Virus record (IMG/VR): IMGVR_UViG_3300042306_000657
Span: 1 to 21,723 of that record
Direction: 5' to 3' (one strand)
From: a virus
Length of the DNA stretch: 21,723 nt
Below are positions 20,436 to 21,723 of the stretch, one piece after another. The notes under the pieces are model-generated. The model did not search any database. It was given only the letters and a program-made list of their open reading frames with translations, and was not told where the DNA came from. Position numbers and translations under genes: made by a program. Position 1 is the stretch's first letter. Each line of letters begins with the position of its first letter.

Positions 20436-21422
20436 ATGGATATTCAAACTGTACTACGTCAACATGCTGAAGGCTTTTACGATCAAATCTTTGAAGGTTA
20501 TAGAAATAGCACTTATGCTATGACAGGTTATGTTGCTCACAATGATGATCCAGAAGGTAGTTATCGGACTAGAGGTATAGTCCAAGGAGCTTGCCATGCA
20601 GCAGTAAATAGTGCAATCTATCGAGACAAAGCTCTTGCTGTTATTACTATGGCAGATAACAAACTAGTAGACAACCAAGGTGCAATTCAATTCTACGACT
20701 GGCTAATTAATAAAAGCTTCTTCTCTGATGTGTTTCTTTGTAAAGACCCAGTACTAAGTCTTCGTTATGGTTTCGTTAAACGAGTAGACGTATCCGCGGC
20801 TAAGTGGTTAGGTGCTGCTCAGTTAGCTCGTTTAAGTACTAGTGAGTTTAAAAAGTTTATGCATGCAGTCTATGATATTCTAGCCTCAGGCTATGATATT
20901 CACCCTATGCTACTGCTACTCGTAGCTACTGAGCTAAATCTTGTTTCTGACAAGAAAACTGTCAAGGCAACACGAACTCCAAGAGTAAAAAGTCTTCGTG
21001 ATAGTTTGCACTCTTCTAATAGTGCGCATCTACCTCTAGTGTACGCTGAGTCTATAGCTGCACTAAAAGATATGTGTAAAGATGATCCAAACAAACCTTT
21101 TGGTTGGGTAAATCAGATTAGTTTTACAGAAGGACGCTGGCCGTCAAACAGTAACTACATCTTGTCTCCTCTCGCTAAAGAGTATACAGGAAGAAACGAG
21201 TTTGAACTACAACAATCTTTCTCTGAGATTATGCGTGGTAATGGCTCAATGCTGTTTAACACTGCAGCAGAAGTAGTTGAGGTAGACTACGCTTCTTTGT
21301 GGCAAGATGCTATTGACGAGTTAAAATCATTTATTATCACAGACAAAGCTGATTCGAATGGAGTGCCTATCAACTTGACTCCAATCGAAATGCTTTCAAA
21401 ACAACTCAAACTAGGTGAATAA
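20436..21422 (+). CDS. Unknown phage protein (328 aa)
   Basis: A full-length protein of 328 residues that I do not recognise. It is soluble and mostly helical, with a Lys/Arg-rich stretch near 170-190 and a helix-rich region with HPMLLLLVATEL (about 156-167). No nucleotide-binding or metal-binding motif is obvious. It is the first gene after the terminator, with an AAGAGGTCC ribosome binding site about ten bases before the ATG. It ends one base before the next gene. It may open the late or structural-adjacent unit, but no virion-protein hallmark is visible. Confidence 0.7.
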   Translation: MDIQTVLRQHAEGFYDQIFEGYRNSTYAMTGYVAHNDDPEGSYRTRGIVQGACHAAVNSAIYRDKALAVITMADNKLVDNQGAIQFYDWLINKSFFSDVFLCKDPVLSLRYGFVKRVDVSAAKWLGAAQLARLSTSEFKKFMHAVYDILASGYDIHPMLLLLVATELNLVSDKKTVKATRTPRVKSLRDSLHSSNSAHLPLVYAESIAALKDMCKDDPNKPFGWVNQISFTEGRWPSNSNYILSPLAKEYTGRNEFELQQSFSEIMRGNGSMLFNTAAEVVEVDYASLWQDAIDELKSFIITDKADSNGVPINLTPIEMLSKQLKLGE

Positions 21423-21423
21423 C

Positions 21424-21723
21424 ATGGCAGCTAAGTTTCTAATGAGTCGCTTTGACTATGGTGTAGCTAGTCTTCTACGAAAACTAGGTTATCAAGAGGT
21501 TAGTGATAAGGAAACACCTGACTTCATTGTCTTTGGAGGAGGGTACGATGTTTCTCCTTCTTTATACAATGCTGAAAAGCTTAGAGGTACCTACTCTGAC
21601 AGTGACGTTGACTACCAAGACTTCTGCACAGTTATTGCAGGTAAACTAAAGCAGATTCCAATGTTAGGTATTTGTAGAGGTTTACAGTTGTTACACGTAG
21701 CTAATGGAGGTACACTAATCCAG
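21424..21723 (+). CDS. Class I glutamine amidotransferase-like protein (gamma-glutamyl hydrolase type), 3'-truncated by the window
   Basis: The first 100 residues are present. They match class I glutamine amidotransferases of the PuuD/peptidase C26 type: VFGGGYDVSPSLY at 36-48, and MLGICRGLQLLHVANGG at 80-96, with nucleophile Cys84 in a GICRG elbow. The His and Glu of the triad would lie beyond the window. Such enzymes cleave gamma-glutamyl amides or pass ammonia to a partner. The start follows the previous stop by one base. Its partner is unknown here; a gamma-glutamylcyclotransferase-like gene at 2883 could be related in function. Confidence 0.88.
   Translation, partial: MAAKFLMSRFDYGVASLLRKLGYQEVSDKETPDFIVFGGGYDVSPSLYNAEKLRGTYSDSDVDYQDFCTVIAGKLKQIPMLGICRGLQLLHVANGGTLIQ

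Noticed and set aside
1-21723. CRISPR array, insertion sequence, integrase or attachment site
   Set aside because: No regularly spaced repeats, transposase or integrase motifs, or terminal inverted repeats were seen on either strand.

Overview
The window is part of the genome of a lytic, podovirus-like bacteriophage of the T7 supergroup. The evidence is a single-subunit T7-type RNA polymerase (4110-6290), a gp2.5-like ssDNA-binding protein, a T7-type family A DNA polymerase, a T7 gp6-like 5'-3' exonuclease and a fused primase-helicase. All lie in one tightly packed block on the + strand. The sequence is AT-rich, genes overlap by a few bases almost everywhere (ATGA and TAATG junctions), and UUG starts are fairly common. 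The host cannot be read from the sequence. The gene set (ribonucleotide reductase, MazG-like enzyme, DUF3310, metallophosphoesterase, GIY-YIG nuclease) resembles marine T7-like phages, but that is inference. No tRNA, CRISPR array, insertion sequence, integrase or structural gene was recognised.

Layout. (1) 1-283: the end of a small + strand gene of unknown function. (2) 286-1634: a minus-strand operon of five small overlapping genes, closed by a strong intrinsic terminator at 286-311. Only one member, at 926-1417, has a faint resemblance to terminase small-subunit-like proteins. (3) 1675-4089: rightward, probably early, small genes. They include a gamma-glutamylcyclotransferase-like protein, a conserved phage protein, a 21-residue membrane peptide and a 56-residue acidic protein. 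(4) 4110-6290: the RNA polymerase, followed by an 86-bp non-coding gap. (5) 6377-15119: the replication block. Its order is ssDNA-binding protein, nucleoside deoxyribosyltransferase-like enzyme, DUF3310 (gp1.7-like) protein, a nucleotidyltransferase-like protein, DNA polymerase, 5'-3' exonuclease, GIY-YIG endonuclease and primase-helicase, with small unknown genes between. (6) 15121-20395: accessory and nucleotide metabolism genes. These are a GNAT acetyltransferase, a zinc-ribbon miniprotein, a MazG-like pyrophosphohydrolase, a metallophosphoesterase, a ligase-Ia-like miniprotein, and a class I ribonucleotide reductase operon (nrdB-nrdA-glutaredoxin), ended by a terminator at 20383-20409. (7) 20436-21723: a new unit with a 328-residue unknown protein and the start of a class I glutamine amidotransferase cut by the window edge.

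How they work together. Host polymerase presumably transcribes the early genes up to the phage RNA polymerase, which then transcribes the replication and nucleotide genes. The replisome is the T7 type: primase-helicase, polymerase, ssDNA-binding protein with an acidic tail ending in an aromatic residue, and exonuclease. Ribonucleotide reductase, glutaredoxin, the deoxyribosyltransferase-like enzyme, the DUF3310 protein and the MazG-like enzyme would supply and clean the dNTP pool. The most unusual points are active-site changes in the DNA polymerase (Glu to Gln at the ribose-selecting position, Tyr to Phe and Gly to Ala in the O-helix, and loss of the usual exonuclease Tyr), the unclear start of the GIY-YIG nuclease, and possible gamma-glutamyl chemistry genes at both ends of the window.
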